From assembly GCA_949752745.1 (NCBI GenBank), contig OX457032.1, forward strand, positions 10,977,543 to 11,041,542: a stretch of 64,000 bases of DNA, written 5' to 3'. This document shows positions 1-49,042 of this stretch, piece by piece (positions within the stretch are counted from its first letter, which is position 1; every line of letters begins with the position of its first letter). Position numbers and translations under genes: made by a program. The DNA comes from Protula sp. h YS-2021. Taxonomy: Eukaryota > Annelida > Polychaeta > Sabellida > Serpulidae. Under the pieces are notes generated by a model. It saw nothing but the letters and a program-made list of their open reading frames with translations, was not told the DNA's origin and searched no databases.

Positions 1-72
1 TTTGCAATGCAGTGTGCCAACTGTACACTGTTAGTTGTGAATATAATGACCGTAACTCTTCTATCCTTTCAG

Positions 73-36604
<36,532 letters not shown>

Positions 36605-37750
36605 CGATAATTATAATATAAATTAGTTTTTAAGGAATCACCTTAAGATGGTGTCATTTTAACATTCCTTCAGAAAAGATGAATCTGTTTAAAAATGCGG
36701 CGGTTTATAAAGTGTAGGTGCATTAGGGTGGTTTTATCTGGCATGGAATTCTGCTGTTGAATACCCAGAAATGTTTTTCTTTATGAAAAATATTTTTCTG
36801 TAATTTACCGTTGCTTGGAAAGTATCATTGCATAGTAACAACCCTGTAAATTACTCTATTTTGTTGTGTAGAAGTGGACACCAACAAGTCATTTTTTAAT
36901 TAAATGAGCATGAAAAGTAACAATCGGTGAGCAATACTGGAGTAAATTTTTAAAGTCAATTTTAACTTATTAAACTTGGACTGTAGAAAGAGCTGGCAAT
37001 TTTATCAGTTCTGATTGATAAGAATATGGCAGGTTCTCTCTAAGTACGGTTCGTTGTGTTGCAAAACATTATCAGTTTACACTGTGGCTGATTTAATAAG
37101 TGACTAGCAAAAGAATAATAAGACATGAAAGCCATTTTAGATAACACTTAAATAATAGGATCATTGAGTGCGTCTTAAGATTATTATTATTATTTTTGTA
37201 AATTATCATTTCTTTCTAAAATGCGCTGTTGTATGTGATACCAATAGATTATCAGGAGCTGCACTGAGTTATTGTGATTGACGTGGCATTAAATTGTGAA
37301 AACATTGATAAGATTAGATTAGTAAAGATAACTAATAAGCCCAAATGGCAGCTATTTGTACATTAAAGGGTTCTAAGGTAAAATCTTTATAACAACTATT
37401 GGAATAATTATTTTATGGTAATTTTCCGGAAATTGCTTGAGAGTTTCACTTTTATGAACTGATTAAGTGTCAAGGGAGATGACAAATAGCTAATAGTTCT
37501 TTAATGTAAAAAAATCGATGAAAAATAGTGAAATTTATATTGTCTACACCAGTAACGTGACGAGAGTACCCCTGTAGATGTAAAGTCTACTATTTAAAAA
37601 CATGTAATATATTTTGTACATACAAGAAAAGCATTATAGTATCGTTAAAGTCACTCTAATTGCTATGATTAAGATGCCCATGTAAAATCTTACATTTAAT
37701 GCGATTTCTGAACATTGTTATCGTTTAATAAATGGGGAGATGTTTTTTGT
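36605..37750 (+). other. VGLUT: VGLUT 3' untranslated region (inferred extent)
   Basis: About 1.1 kb of AT-rich, ORF-free, low-repeat sequence follows the stop codon. The first canonical AATAAA in a plausible context is at 37727-37732, so cleavage probably falls near 37745-37760. The end is inferred only from that signal. Confidence 0.5.
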
Positions 37751-37955
37751 TTGCAAATACATGAGGTATGTCAGTTGCTGTGATCCTGTTTGGAAAAAAT
37801 AACGTTATATATAGCATAAGCAAATGTTACTGCGCCGCTAAATTCATAAATTGTTAAATTGTTAATCACATAGAGCAGTAGCTAAGTTGGACTGTTAAGT
37901 ATTTAGCTAGTTGGGTATCCTTTAGTATCTTTCTGAACTGTGACGTCAGCTACAT

Positions 37956-38526
37956 AGTGAAACCTCAATAAACTGTCCGAGTAGAAAATCTACACCCATT
38001 TGGCAACTGTAGAGAAAAGTCCCGCCCCTCCGCATTCCACCAGAGTTGTTCATTGTTGGAGAAAATACCCCTGCATAAAACATGCAGTTTATTGAACATG
38101 CAGTGATCCCCACTGGAAGTTGTTTTAGAAGATATTTACATACTAAACTCAATTACACCAATTGTAGGTACTTTCGGTATAGATTTTTAGTGTCTAACTC
38201 TAGTCATGCTATCATTCCAACCACTACTGTGGTTTCTGACCTACACAGCCATGACCACAAACAGTTGCTAAAGTCCTTGTTTAACCTCTCCCTTCCCCGC
38301 AAAGTCATCACTTCATCATTTTCCTTCAGTAGAGACCCAAAAAATGCTACGTTATGACTCTTGGATGAATGTATGCTGCTCCCGATAAAAACAACAGCAA
38401 ACACTGTGTGTTCAATTACGCAAATACCAGAGTCTGATCTAAAGCATCCGGTATATTAGGGTTCTTTATACCGTACTGATTTTCCGGTTTTCGAGACAGT
38501 GAGGTATCCGGTTTATTGAGGTTTCT
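37956..38526. mobile_element. Short TIR element (~570 bp), pogo/Tc1-like by its ends
   Basis: Left end agtgaaacctcaataaactg (37956) and inverted right end ccggtttattgaggtttct (38508-38526) pair over about 19 bp. The inside has no long ORF. The ...GAAACCTC ends recall pogo-type TIRs but differ from the family at 1616. Confidence 0.65.
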
Positions 38527-39054
38527 AGAAATAAACATAAAAAGCTGTTCGGTATAGTGAGTTGTTTATTTATGTATAATGTATAATGCTGTTGATTTAA
38601 GGGGCACATCCAAGAAATAAATTCTGCTGCAACATAGTTCTTTCTGAGCTTCTATAGTTTTGCATTTCTCCCCCATTTCCCTTAAATTTTATTCCATTGC
38701 ATTTAAGCTTTGTAAAATACGGTAACGGTTTGTATATAGCTTAATTCCTGGAATATAATCGCCATAAAAAGGAGATAGGATATGCAGTAATGCCCACTGC
38801 ACCGGTAAAAAGGAAATAGGATATGCAGTAATGCTCACTTCCCCAGTAAAAATTTTAAGACAATTTTCTCCAATATTTTCCTCCATTTTTGCCTTATTAC
38901 GAAATAAAGTAATAGTCAGGTAAGTACTAAAGACCTTCTTTAACAAAAATTTCAAGACAGTAAGGCTATTTCTTTGGCCCCAGTTTTTTGTTGACTTGTT
39001 TTGGTTATTATTTTGCCAATTTTACTGAAAGAAGCCAGAAAAGGCGAAAGTAAC
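38527..39054. other. Non-coding, one 43-bp duplication
   Basis: A unit aaaaaggagataggatatgc..agtaatgcccact occurs twice at about 38766-38850. Otherwise unique; no gene seen. Confidence 0.5.
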
Positions 39055-42000
39055 CGGACGTAGCTGCAGTAGTCAGATATCATGAGGGTAAACAGATGTG
39101 ATGCGTGTAGCCACACGTTGTGGGACTAGCCAGACGTGGTGCGAGTAGTCTGACATAAGCAGGTGAGCCAGATGGTGCGAGTGGCCAGATATGGGCAGGG
39201 TAACCGGACGTGCTGAGGGTCGCCAGACGTGGTGCGAGTAACCGCGTGTGGTGACAGTTACCAGAAAAGGTCCGAGTAGCCAGACCAGGAGAGCATCCAG
39301 ATGTAGTGCGAGTAGCCAGACATGATGACAGTAGTGAAAATGGTGATGGTAGATGGCGTAAAAATAACGCGGTGCGTATTTCTTGTAGCCATGCGTGGTG
39401 AGAGTAGTCAGACGTCGTGAGGGTAACCAGACATGATGCGAGTACCCGGATGTGGTGCGATCGAGGAGCCAGACGGGGTGCGAGTAGGCAGACTTGGTGA
39501 GAGAAGCCAGAGTTGGAGACAGCAGTAACGCGTGGTACCAGTAGCCTCGCGTGGTGAGAGTAGCCAGACGTGACGCGAGTAGTCAAACGTTGTACGGGTA
39601 CCCAGATTTGGTGACGATAACCAGACGTGTGGTGCGTGTAGCCATGCGTGGTGAGAGTGGTCAGACATGGTGAAGGTAACCAGATATGGTGCAAGTAGAT
39701 GCGTGTGGTGACAGTAACCAGTGGCGGTGCGATTAGCCAGACGTGGTGAAAGTAGTCATTTATGCATGCGCTCGTTCACTTTTGCCGTAAGCAAAATGCT
39801 TTAAAAAGCTCCCTTTTCACATGCACACACACAATCTTCACACACAAACACATACATACATATACAATCTTTATTTTATTTTCACATATTTGAAATCGAC
39901 TAATTTTTATTCTAACGCTAGGATGCGAAAAAGTAGCCTGTCTTACTTCGTCGAATCACAGTTAAGTAGTGCGTGGCGCGAGTAGCTGAGTGTGGTGTCA
40001 GTAATTATCCCAGACACGGTGAGGGTATTCATATGTAGTGAGGGGAACCAGCAGAAGTGTGAATAGACTCGTTTGTTAAGTTACCAGAGGTGGTATGAGC
40101 AGCCAGACAAGGAGGGTAGTTAGACGAGTGTGAGTAGCCACAGGTGGGAAGGGTAGTCAGATGAGATGTCGTGAGGGTAATCAGATATGGTGAGAGTAAC
40201 CAGACGTTTGTTGCTTGTAGTGAATTGTGAGGGTAGAGAGAGAGAGACGTGGTGTGGGTAGTTAGACCCCGTGAGGGTAACCAGGCGTGGTGCGTGTAGC
40301 CACACGTGGTGGGAGTTGCAAGACGTCGTGCAAGTAGATGGGCGTGGGGAGGGTGGCCAGACGCGAAACAAGTAGCCGAGTGTGGGGACAGTATCACACG
40401 TCTTAATTGTAGAGAGACATGGTGTGTGCAACTACACGCGATGGTGATAGCCAGACGTTGTGCCAGTAGCCGAACGTTGGTAATGTAGCCATGTGGGATG
40501 TGTGTAGCCGCGTGTGGTGACAGTGACCAGGCGTGTTGTGAGTAGCCAGACAAAGCGAGGGTAACCAGACGCGTTGTGATTAGCCAGACAAGGACGTGGT
40601 TTGAGCAGCCAGACAAGATTGAGTTAGCCAGGCGTGGTGCGAGTAGCCGCTGTGGCAATTGTAACTAGAGAAGCCAGAGAAGTGCGAGCAGTCAGACTTG
40701 ATGGGGTTAACCAGACGTGGTATGACTAGCCGCTTGTGGTTACTGTAACTAGACGTGGTGTGAGTAGCCACAGGTTGTGCTAGTGGTCAAACATGGTGAT
40801 TGCAACCAGAAGTGCCACGAGTAGCCGCGTGTGGTAACAGTTACCACATGTGGTGGGAGTAGGCAGACGAGGGGGGTAGTCAGACATAGTTCGAGTACCC
40901 AGACGAGAGTACCCAGTGTGAGCCACAGGTGGTAAGGGCAGCCAGACGTGATGCGAGTGGTTGCGTGTGGTGACAGCTACGAGACGTGGTGCAAGTAGCC
41001 AGACAGAGGGTAACCGGACGTAGTCCGGATAGCCAGACGTGGTGGCTATAGCCACACGTGGTCAGGGGAACCAGATGTGATGCTGGTAGCCAGACCTGGG
41101 GAGGGTAGTCAATCCTGGTGCGAGTAGCCAGACGTGGTGCGATTGGTCACACGTCTTAAGTGTAACAAGATATGTGCGTGTCAGCCACTCCTATTGGTAG
41201 GAGCCAGACCTGGTGCGAGTAGACGGGAGTCTGTAGCGTAGCCAGACGTTGGCTACTTGCACTACGCACACTCTCAGACAAGGGGAGAGTAGCTGGACGG
41301 AGTGGGAGAGTAGCCGTGTGTAGTGCAAGTACCTGATGTGATGAGAGTAGCCAGGCATAGAGAGGACAGACAAACGTGACGAAAGTAGTCAAACTAAAGT
41401 CACATCGAGGGTAACCAGATGTGACGGGACTGGCCAGTCAAGGTGGATAGCTAACGTGGTGAGGGTAGCCAAGTCTAGTGAGAGTAGTCAGATGTGGTGC
41501 GTGCATCCACGTGTTGCCAGACGTGGTGCGAGTGGTCTTGTGTAGTGAGAGTAACCAGATGTAGTGAGAGTAGCCACTAGTGATCAGGCTTGCAAGACGT
41601 GGTGCGAATAGCCGGATGTCGGGAGGGTAGCAAAACGTGGCTGCAGTAACCAGGGGTGGTGCGAGTAGCCGTGTGTGGTTACAGAAACCAGACGTAGTGC
41701 AAGTAGCCAGACAAGGGGAGAGTAACCAGACGTAGAGAGAGTAGTCGCTGTGGTAAAAGTAACCAGGTGTGGTGCAAGTAGCCAGACGTGGTGAGAGTAG
41801 TCAGACGAGAGGGTAATCAGACGTAGTGATAGTAGCCACGCGTGGTTATTGTAACAAGACGTAGTGAGAGAAGCCTCAAAAGGTGAGGGTAGCCAACAGC
41901 GGTGCGAGTAGTCAGGGGTGGTGATGGTAACCTGAAGTGGTGAGAACAGCCGGACGTGGAGAGGGTAGCCAGAAATTGGGGGAGTAGCAGAGTGTGGCGA

Positions 42001-42530
42001 CAGTAACCAGATGTGGTGCAAGTAGCCAGACGTGGGCAGGGTAACCTGGCGTGGTAAGAGTAGCAGAGTGTGGTGAGGGTAGCCAAGCGTGGTGCGAGTA
42101 GTCAGATGTGGTGCGTGGCCAGACGTGGTGCGAGTAGCCGTGTGTGGTGATAGTGACCAGTGACTGTGCGAATAGTCAGACGTGGTGAAATTAGCCACAG
42201 GTGGGGAGAGTAGTCAGGCGTAGTGAAAGTAGCCAAACATACATATTTTACACATGCGCTCGTTCACTTTTACCGTAAGCCCTGGCATTCTGGCTACATC
42301 TCAGATGCTCCTGGCTACATCTCAAATGCTCCATTTTCACATGCACACACACAATCTTTATTTAATTTTCACACACAAACACATACAAACATTCTTTATT
42401 TAATTTGCACACACACATACAATCTTTAATTCATTTTTGCATATTTGAAATCTACTAATTTTATTTAATTTTTTTACGTAGACTAATTTTTATTAACCAT
42501 AGGAAGTGAAGAAAAAGCTTCTGGCGCATA
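39055..42530. repeat. Two blocks of AGCCAGACGTGGTGCGAGT minisatellite, each ending in the same flank
   Basis: Block 1 (about 39055-39757) and block 2 (about 39960-42240) consist of irregular 20-30-bp units around agccagacgtggtgcgagta. Each is followed by a shared unique flank beginning catgcgctcgttcactttt (39765 and 42253), with (CA)-rich and catatttgaaatc(g/t)actaatt parts. Array plus conserved flank repeated twice recalls Helitron-derived, tandem-core elements of bivalves (pearl/HINE type), by layout only. Many frames look open across it because stops are rare in the unit. Confidence 0.8.
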
Positions 42531-42639
42531 GGCTGCCAATAAGGCGACGCTGAGCATCTACAATATTTATGTTTTCACTGCAAAAAAATTCAGAAAGCTG
42601 GATAGAATACTTTCGGAGAACGCTTACGAAAAGCGGTAA

Positions 42640-42965
42640 GTCCAACGTGCCTTTCGTTTATTTAGCTTGTGTCGATGCGCGGTTCGTATTTCGGACTAGA
42701 GCACATGTTAACTTGCATCAATGTGCGGTTTGCATTTTTGACCTGTGCGCATGTTTATTTAACGTGCGTTGATGCACGGTGTGCATTAGGTCCAGTGCGC
42801 ATGTTTGTTTAACTTACGTCGATGCGCGGTTCACATTTCGCACCAGTGCACAATGTTTATTAAACTTCCGTTGATGAGCGGTTCGCATTTCGAACCAGTG
42901 CGCATGTTTATTTGACTTGCGTTGATGCGCGGTTTGCATTTCGGACCAGAGCGCATGTCTATGCT
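42640..42965. repeat. ~52-bp tandem array (6 units)
   Basis: Unit cgttgatgcgcggttcgcat + ttcggaccagtgcgcatgtttatttaacttg. It lies just after the minisatellite flank. Confidence 0.85.
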
Positions 42966-43829
42966 TATATATATATATGTTCAAACAAATATATTTTTAT
43001 GGATACTTGCTAGCACGGAGATTTTGTCAAGACAAGTCGTATTTTTCAGAATTTTTAGTCGATTTCAAAAATAATGCAACCTTGCACATGTACAATATAT
43101 ATTTTCACTGCATAAAATTTCAGAACGCTGAATGAGTAGTTTGTGAGACTTCCTCTGGACAAAATCTATCTCCGTGCTTAAAATTTCCTGAAAAACGACC
43201 AGTTTTGACAAGTCGTATTTTTGCAAATTTTTTGCCGATTTCAACAATAATGCAACATTGCGGACCTTCAATATATGTCCTAACCGTACGCCAAAGGGAA
43301 AGGCTATACAGCAAATATTTTCGGAGATATAGCCTGGACACGAGGGCGCACGAAAGCGGACAGATAGACGGATAGATGGACAAGCTGAAACTATAACCTT
43401 CGTTACAACAGCGGATAATTAAGTAGTACGTGTGATGAGGCAAATTGGGGGTGGGGGTAGTATTTCAATTCTGTTCTCCAAGCTTGTTTCTTGGAAAACG
43501 AATGAGGGATTCCATCTTTGAATCGCGTGTTCAGAACGAGGAATCGCGTGTTCAGAACGAGACATTTGATGTTTCCCACAATAATAACTAAGATAAACAG
43601 ACGTGAAATAAAGTCATTATATAATAGTCATTGCAACGATGCAATCTATTCACAGTGATATGAGCGCTTGCTTTCTCCAGGATGAGTTTATAAGACCTTG
43701 GGTCCGAAGTGGTGGGCCGGAAGTGCGGCAGCTTGTGGAATCCCTAGAAGCATCATTTCTGTAAAATGATCAGATATATCCTTTATGTATGGTTTTTATG
43801 ATATATATATCTGGTTGTCATTTGGTTAT

Positions 43830-44030
43830 CTACGTTACACATTTGCCGATAGGTCCCTGATGTTTTATGGACATCCATGTTACACATTTGCCGATAAGTC
43901 CCTGATGTTTTAGAGACATCCATGTGATACATTTGCCGGTAAGTCCTTGATTTTTTAGGGACAGCCATGTTATGCATTTGACGAAGAATCCCTGATGTTT
44001 TAAGGATATCCATGTTACACATTGGCTGGT
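43830..44030. repeat. ~59/60-bp tandem array with a 45-bp core (4 units)
   Basis: Unit core tacacatttgccgataagtc + cctgatgttttagggacatccatgt. A 32-bp unit (gtctgctctcgtcacgtgaa..) is duplicated just after, at 44097-44160. Confidence 0.75.
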
Positions 44031-44160
44031 ATCTTTAACCAAAATAGCACACCGACGATGACTTGCTCTGCTAAAAAGTAATTGCCTGGAAGTAATGTCT
44101 GCTCTCGTCACGTGAAATCAGTATTTAAGTCTGCTCTCATCACGTGAAATCAGTATTTAA

Positions 44161-46454
44161 GGCTATTTTCCTGGCTACAGTTACTAATGATTGCTACTTT
44201 CAACTAAAATTTTAAAACATTTCAGGCTAAAAATCGAATATACGTACATACTTCAGCGCTAACTAAAGCTTCCCTGCTTCTGTGAGAAGCTGGGGCTAAA
44301 CAAAGCAACATGACGTTGCACATCTGCAGTATTTATATTGTAGTGGTTGAAAACATTTCAGAAGTACGTCATTAAATTCAATCAATTAAGTATCATTTAG
44401 GTGATAACAGGTATGTCCGAGGACATTTGCCAAGCCGTAAAAGCGAAGATATTGCCAAGTAGAACAGAGAAAATTACTGATTCTGAAAATCACTGATTGC
44501 TATCAATTTTGACAATGTATTACAATCCTGCTGGATGTCATCATGGGATCTATCCTTGTAAAACCGGAAAACGATCCAATTTTTACTGCAGGAAGAGTAG
44601 CATTTCTGTGCTTTTTCTCGGGCCTTAGGTGTTTCAGGCCAATGTTTTGGCCAAATTTCAAGACAGAATACAGGCCTGATGCAAAAACTTTTGGTGCTGG
44701 AAGAGTAACACTTTTTGAGTATTTCTGAATATTGACCGGTTTGGCCAATTTTTGACCAACTGAAAATAAAGCTAGAAATATGTCCGTTGGAACATGCATG
44801 CCCTGACCAAACTGCCATAGAGTTTGGAGAATGAGGATTCTTTGAAGCGCAGTTGTCTAGACATATTTTATAACTACACTAATTTGAAACGCAGTTGTCT
44901 AGACATATTTTATAATTACACAATTAATAATTAATGTATTAACGCAGTTCTACTGACCGGATTTCAAACAAATCTAGTACGTCTGTGGTAACCTTGCGTC
45001 TTTGTTCAAGGTCATGGGACTTTGAAATTTCACATGCGATTTCAGATATCAAGTGGTTTGTGAACATTATATTTTGAGTTCTCTCCAACTTTGGTCATTA
45101 ATGTTGTACTGCAATATAATGACGCCCGTTGGATCCGAAAAATGTCCACTGTGCATGCGTGTGCAGTGAAAAGACGTCCACTTTACTAGAATTAAATTAG
45201 GCACAGTGAGCATAAAAATACAAGTACATATATAAATATAAATTTTATACTCGAAATGTACACCTACGACTATACATTTTCCTTTCATTTTATTAAGCTT
45301 CATGTGGGAGGCCCAGTACGCTAATTACCATTTTTATAAATGAAAAATATATGTCGGTAATTGCTCTGCTTTAATCCTTAACCCCCAAACTATATGGCAG
45401 TTCGGTCAAGGCATCCGTGTGGCAACGGACACATTTCTAATTGTTTCGAGATTTAGCCGTTTTTGGCCAATATTTCGGCCAAATTGCAAAACAAAATGTA
45501 GGCATGGTGGAGAATCTCATTCGAAATATCCCTATCCAAACAGCCATTGGCCTGGATCTGAAAGAACAGTAGAGGGTTTGGTGTACATTCTTTTTTAAAC
45601 TTGAAAACCAGCAAAAGACATTTTTATGAAGACTTTTTCTCTGAAATTTGACTGTCTTTGGCCAATATCTGAGCCACTGTTAGAGAAATCGCCTGAGAAG
45701 AGTTAATCCCTGCTAAGTTTGAGCAAGAAATGTAGGAAGGCCAGCATTTTGACAAATTATACACACACACAGGACAGATGATGGGTAAGCCGGCAAGGGA
45801 TGGAAGTGGGCTAAAACAACAGAAAAATGGCTACACACCCGTGGCAAGTGTCTCTTGCAAGCAGCAACAGCATTGAAAGCATTGCAAAAACAATCTGAAA
45901 TACATTAAGTTTAAAATTAAGTGCATAATATACATGTGCCGAACAACACTGCGGTTAACGATTAAGAAGAATTCAATCAACGAACATTATTAAACAAGAT
46001 AAAACAAAAGCAATTCAAGACATGAACGTTGGTTGTTTCAAGAAACGCAGACAAATTTGGTGGCATTTGGTGACACAGAAATGGTTTATGTTTCTCTTAG
46101 TATTCCAGAGTCTTGCATCGTTCAATCGCGTTGAATCACTCCCCCTCGTGGTGAACCCTGCCTGTCCACCCCCAGGAAAATGTACGCGTTGAAGGTCAAG
46201 AATGACACCCACGCCAGCCATGAGCGGTGTGATCAATTCAGTGAAGTAAGGCCTCGCTGGCAGGACGTGTCCACCGAAACCAGCGCAATGCATGGAGAAG
46301 TACCATGAGGGACTCGGCGACGAGAAATGGCCAGGAACCGCAAGTAACGCCGTGCTAAATGCCACGAAGCTTGTATACGGGTGGTTTGAACACAATCCTG
46401 TGATCGAAACAGTGCGGGTGTAAAACTGCGAAACCACCTCACAATGTCATGAAA
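44161..46454. other. Non-coding, one possible exon-like ORF on the minus strand
   Basis: Mostly unique with fragments of dispersed repeats (44310-44360) and long diverged gcc-aatttcaagacagaat.. passages. A minus-strand stretch at 46170-46437 encodes protein-like sequence (see findings). Nothing else was recognised. Confidence 0.4.
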
Positions 46455-46580
46455 CATTCAAACTGTGGAACAGCTGAACTGAGAAACAGTCCAACTGTTA
46501 AATAGCCGAACTGTGAAACAGCCGAACTGTGAAACAGCCAAACTGTGAAATAGTCAAACTGTGAAACAGCCAAACTGGTT
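46455..46580. repeat. ~16-bp tandem array (aactgtgaaacagccg)
   Basis: About seven diverged units. The sequence to 48000 is otherwise unique with no gene seen. Confidence 0.85.
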
Positions 46581-48140
46581 TCCCCAGAATTTTAGGAAAT
46601 GGATGTCAGAGACGAAAGACCTTTTCGGGAGTCAATGCATTGGGGCTTTCTGAATCGCACTGTCCATCGCCCGTGATTCTTCGATCCACAAATTTGGGTA
46701 TTTTGAGAGCTTCTCCCATCCTATGTTTTGTTGGAATAACTGCCCATCATTTTTGCTTGCTTCTCGGTTAGCCTTTATGATCATGTGATATTGTTGTGAA
46801 TATGGATCGATCCCGTTGTGGTCCACAACTTTCAAATCACAAGATGAAGATAGAAATTGTCATTAAATTTCTTAGAAGCTGATATTTTAATGTTGCGAAA
46901 TAAACAAAAAAAAAAAAACAAAGGTGACAGGGGAGGGGGATGACACCAACAGGTTCCCAGTTTTTCATGAGGTGAGCAAAAATATATACGGCCAATAGCA
47001 AATTTCCGTTGTGACATCGAATTTGAAACAAAGATATTCATTGTACAGAATTTTAGTGACTTGAGGCTATTTTCAGTACCGCGGTCTTTTTTTCAATTAT
47101 ATCTTTTTACTAAAAACATTTTCAGCGCAAAAATTCAGCAATGAAGAACCGTTACAATGTGATATCAAAATCCAGTCTCTACACAAGACCGGGAGACGAT
47201 CGTCACTTGTGTCAAAATTGCTGGGTGTAAGGGTCATGGGAGAGGTTTCTGATGTGGAATGGATTGGGACGGTTAATCCGGAACATTGGGAACATCGGGA
47301 ATATTGGGGTAGCAACATCCCTTCTCTCGATAACGGTCGATTAGTATGGTGTACCCATATGGGGAATCTCAAACATGGCTGCGAACAAAAAGAAGTACTA
47401 CGAACAAAACAAAAACATAGCTGGACACATTTAAAGAATTTGGGGCTTTTGACCAAACTGCCCTTTTGAACACGTATGGTATCACAATCACAGACAAAAA
47501 CAGACAGTTTTTAATATAATATGGTCATAATGTTTTTCTAAGTCTCCTTAAAATTTCACTCCTACTTTTTTAATTAAAAAACTTGCCAAAATACGACTAG
47601 AAAATCTTGGATACATATGAACTGAAAAAATGTAATTATCAAAGCTTCGATGATTTGATATCCGCAAGAGAAAACTCGGCTAAGTGAAAAAAACCACAAA
47701 GAAATGTGTTCATGAGTTTGCAAAAGACACACTTCAGAAAGTAATTAGCAGCACTGAGTATTTTAGGTGATATGAATGTAGAACATTTTCATACACCACG
47801 CTCAACGAATAAAACAGCCTCGACAGTTATCCTCTCAATGAAAGCAAGCGTCATTAAAACAACTTATCGCTGAAAGCTTTGTAGTCTCGACAAAAGTCAC
47901 ACAAAAATTTACAAGTTTTATCTATATGATAAATAAACTGGCAATGTTAAGCCTATAAAGGCGATCCTTTGTTACATCTTCGAAGCCTTGAATAGGCCAA
48001 TTGGTGCTGCATGTTCGGCCACAAAGCACGCAAGGCTATGATTATATACATCTTGAAATACTGAGATCTTCTGAAAAATGCATTCGTTTCTACGAAGCTG
48101 CAAGTGCCCCTGGAGCACATACTTGTAACAAAGCAGACAC

Positions 48141-48145
<5 letters not shown>

Positions 48146-48172
<27 letters not shown>
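48146..48172. repeat. (GACA)n microsatellite
   Basis: Seven perfect cagacaga-type units inside short-frame shadows. The surrounding 47457-48600 is unique, no gene seen. Confidence 0.9.
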
Positions 48173-48174
<2 letters not shown>

Positions 48175-48764
48175 AGACTGGGTACTGTATCAATTAGGGG
48201 GAATAAAACGCCACACACACTCATAGATGTCAAATGGTCGACTTCCCAAAGCCAAAAATATGTTTTACGTATTGTTTTAAACCACAGTCGTGACGCAAAA
48301 ACAAATAAATAAACAAAATTCGCCAATCAACACAGATACTATAAAACTCATGGCACTGTTACACTACAAAATATTATTCCAGCAACTTTTCTTAGCATGT
48401 TTCATGATTGCATTATAATGTGGCTAATACACTTTACTTGGCAAGTCAACGACAGCGATTTATTTGAACTAATTTCTGGCATTAAGCAATACTGCAGCCA
48501 CTGAAGCTTTGCTGCCAATATCAGCAGCTACACTGGCGGAATTTCAATGAAGTTTCTTTCAAATCTGGCGTGTACCAAAAATTAAATCAAACCAAATACC
48601 CACTGAAAAGATTTGAAAATTCTGCTTGTGCCTCCCTACACAAGACGGATAGCTAATACTACATGCTGGCAAAGTGCTGTCCTCGTATTCAGCCAGTCAA
48701 CAGCTTTCTACTCAGCCACCGAACATGGGCACCCCAACCCCTACTACGTAACCACTTCCTCAAT

Positions 48765-49042
48765 CCCAACGGCGTGCGTGTTGCCACACATAGGCCGGGG
48801 AACAACATCAAGCCAAACCATCCCAACGGCGTGCGTGTTGCCACACATAGGCCGGGGAACAACATCAAGTCAAACCATCCCAACGGCATGTGTATTGCCA
48901 CACAGAGGCCGGGGAACAACATCAAGCCAAACCATCCCAACGGCATGCGTGATGCCACACATAGGCCGGGGAACAACATCAGGTCAAACCATCCCAACGG
49001 CATGCGTGTTGCCACACAGAGGCCGAGGAACAACATCAAGTA
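48765..49042. repeat. 57-bp tandem array (~5 units)
   Basis: Unit catcccaacggcgtgcgtgt + tgccacacataggccggggaacaacatcaagccaaac. 57 = 3 x 19, so frames stay open on both strands; ORFs of 125-198 residues spanning it are repeat translations. Confidence 0.92.

Noticed and set aside
39080..42198. Several 60-209-codon minus-strand ORFs (Thr/Ser/His/Tyr-rich)
   Set aside because: Translations of the AGCCAGACGTGGTG minisatellite; frames change between units and no start context or domain is seen.
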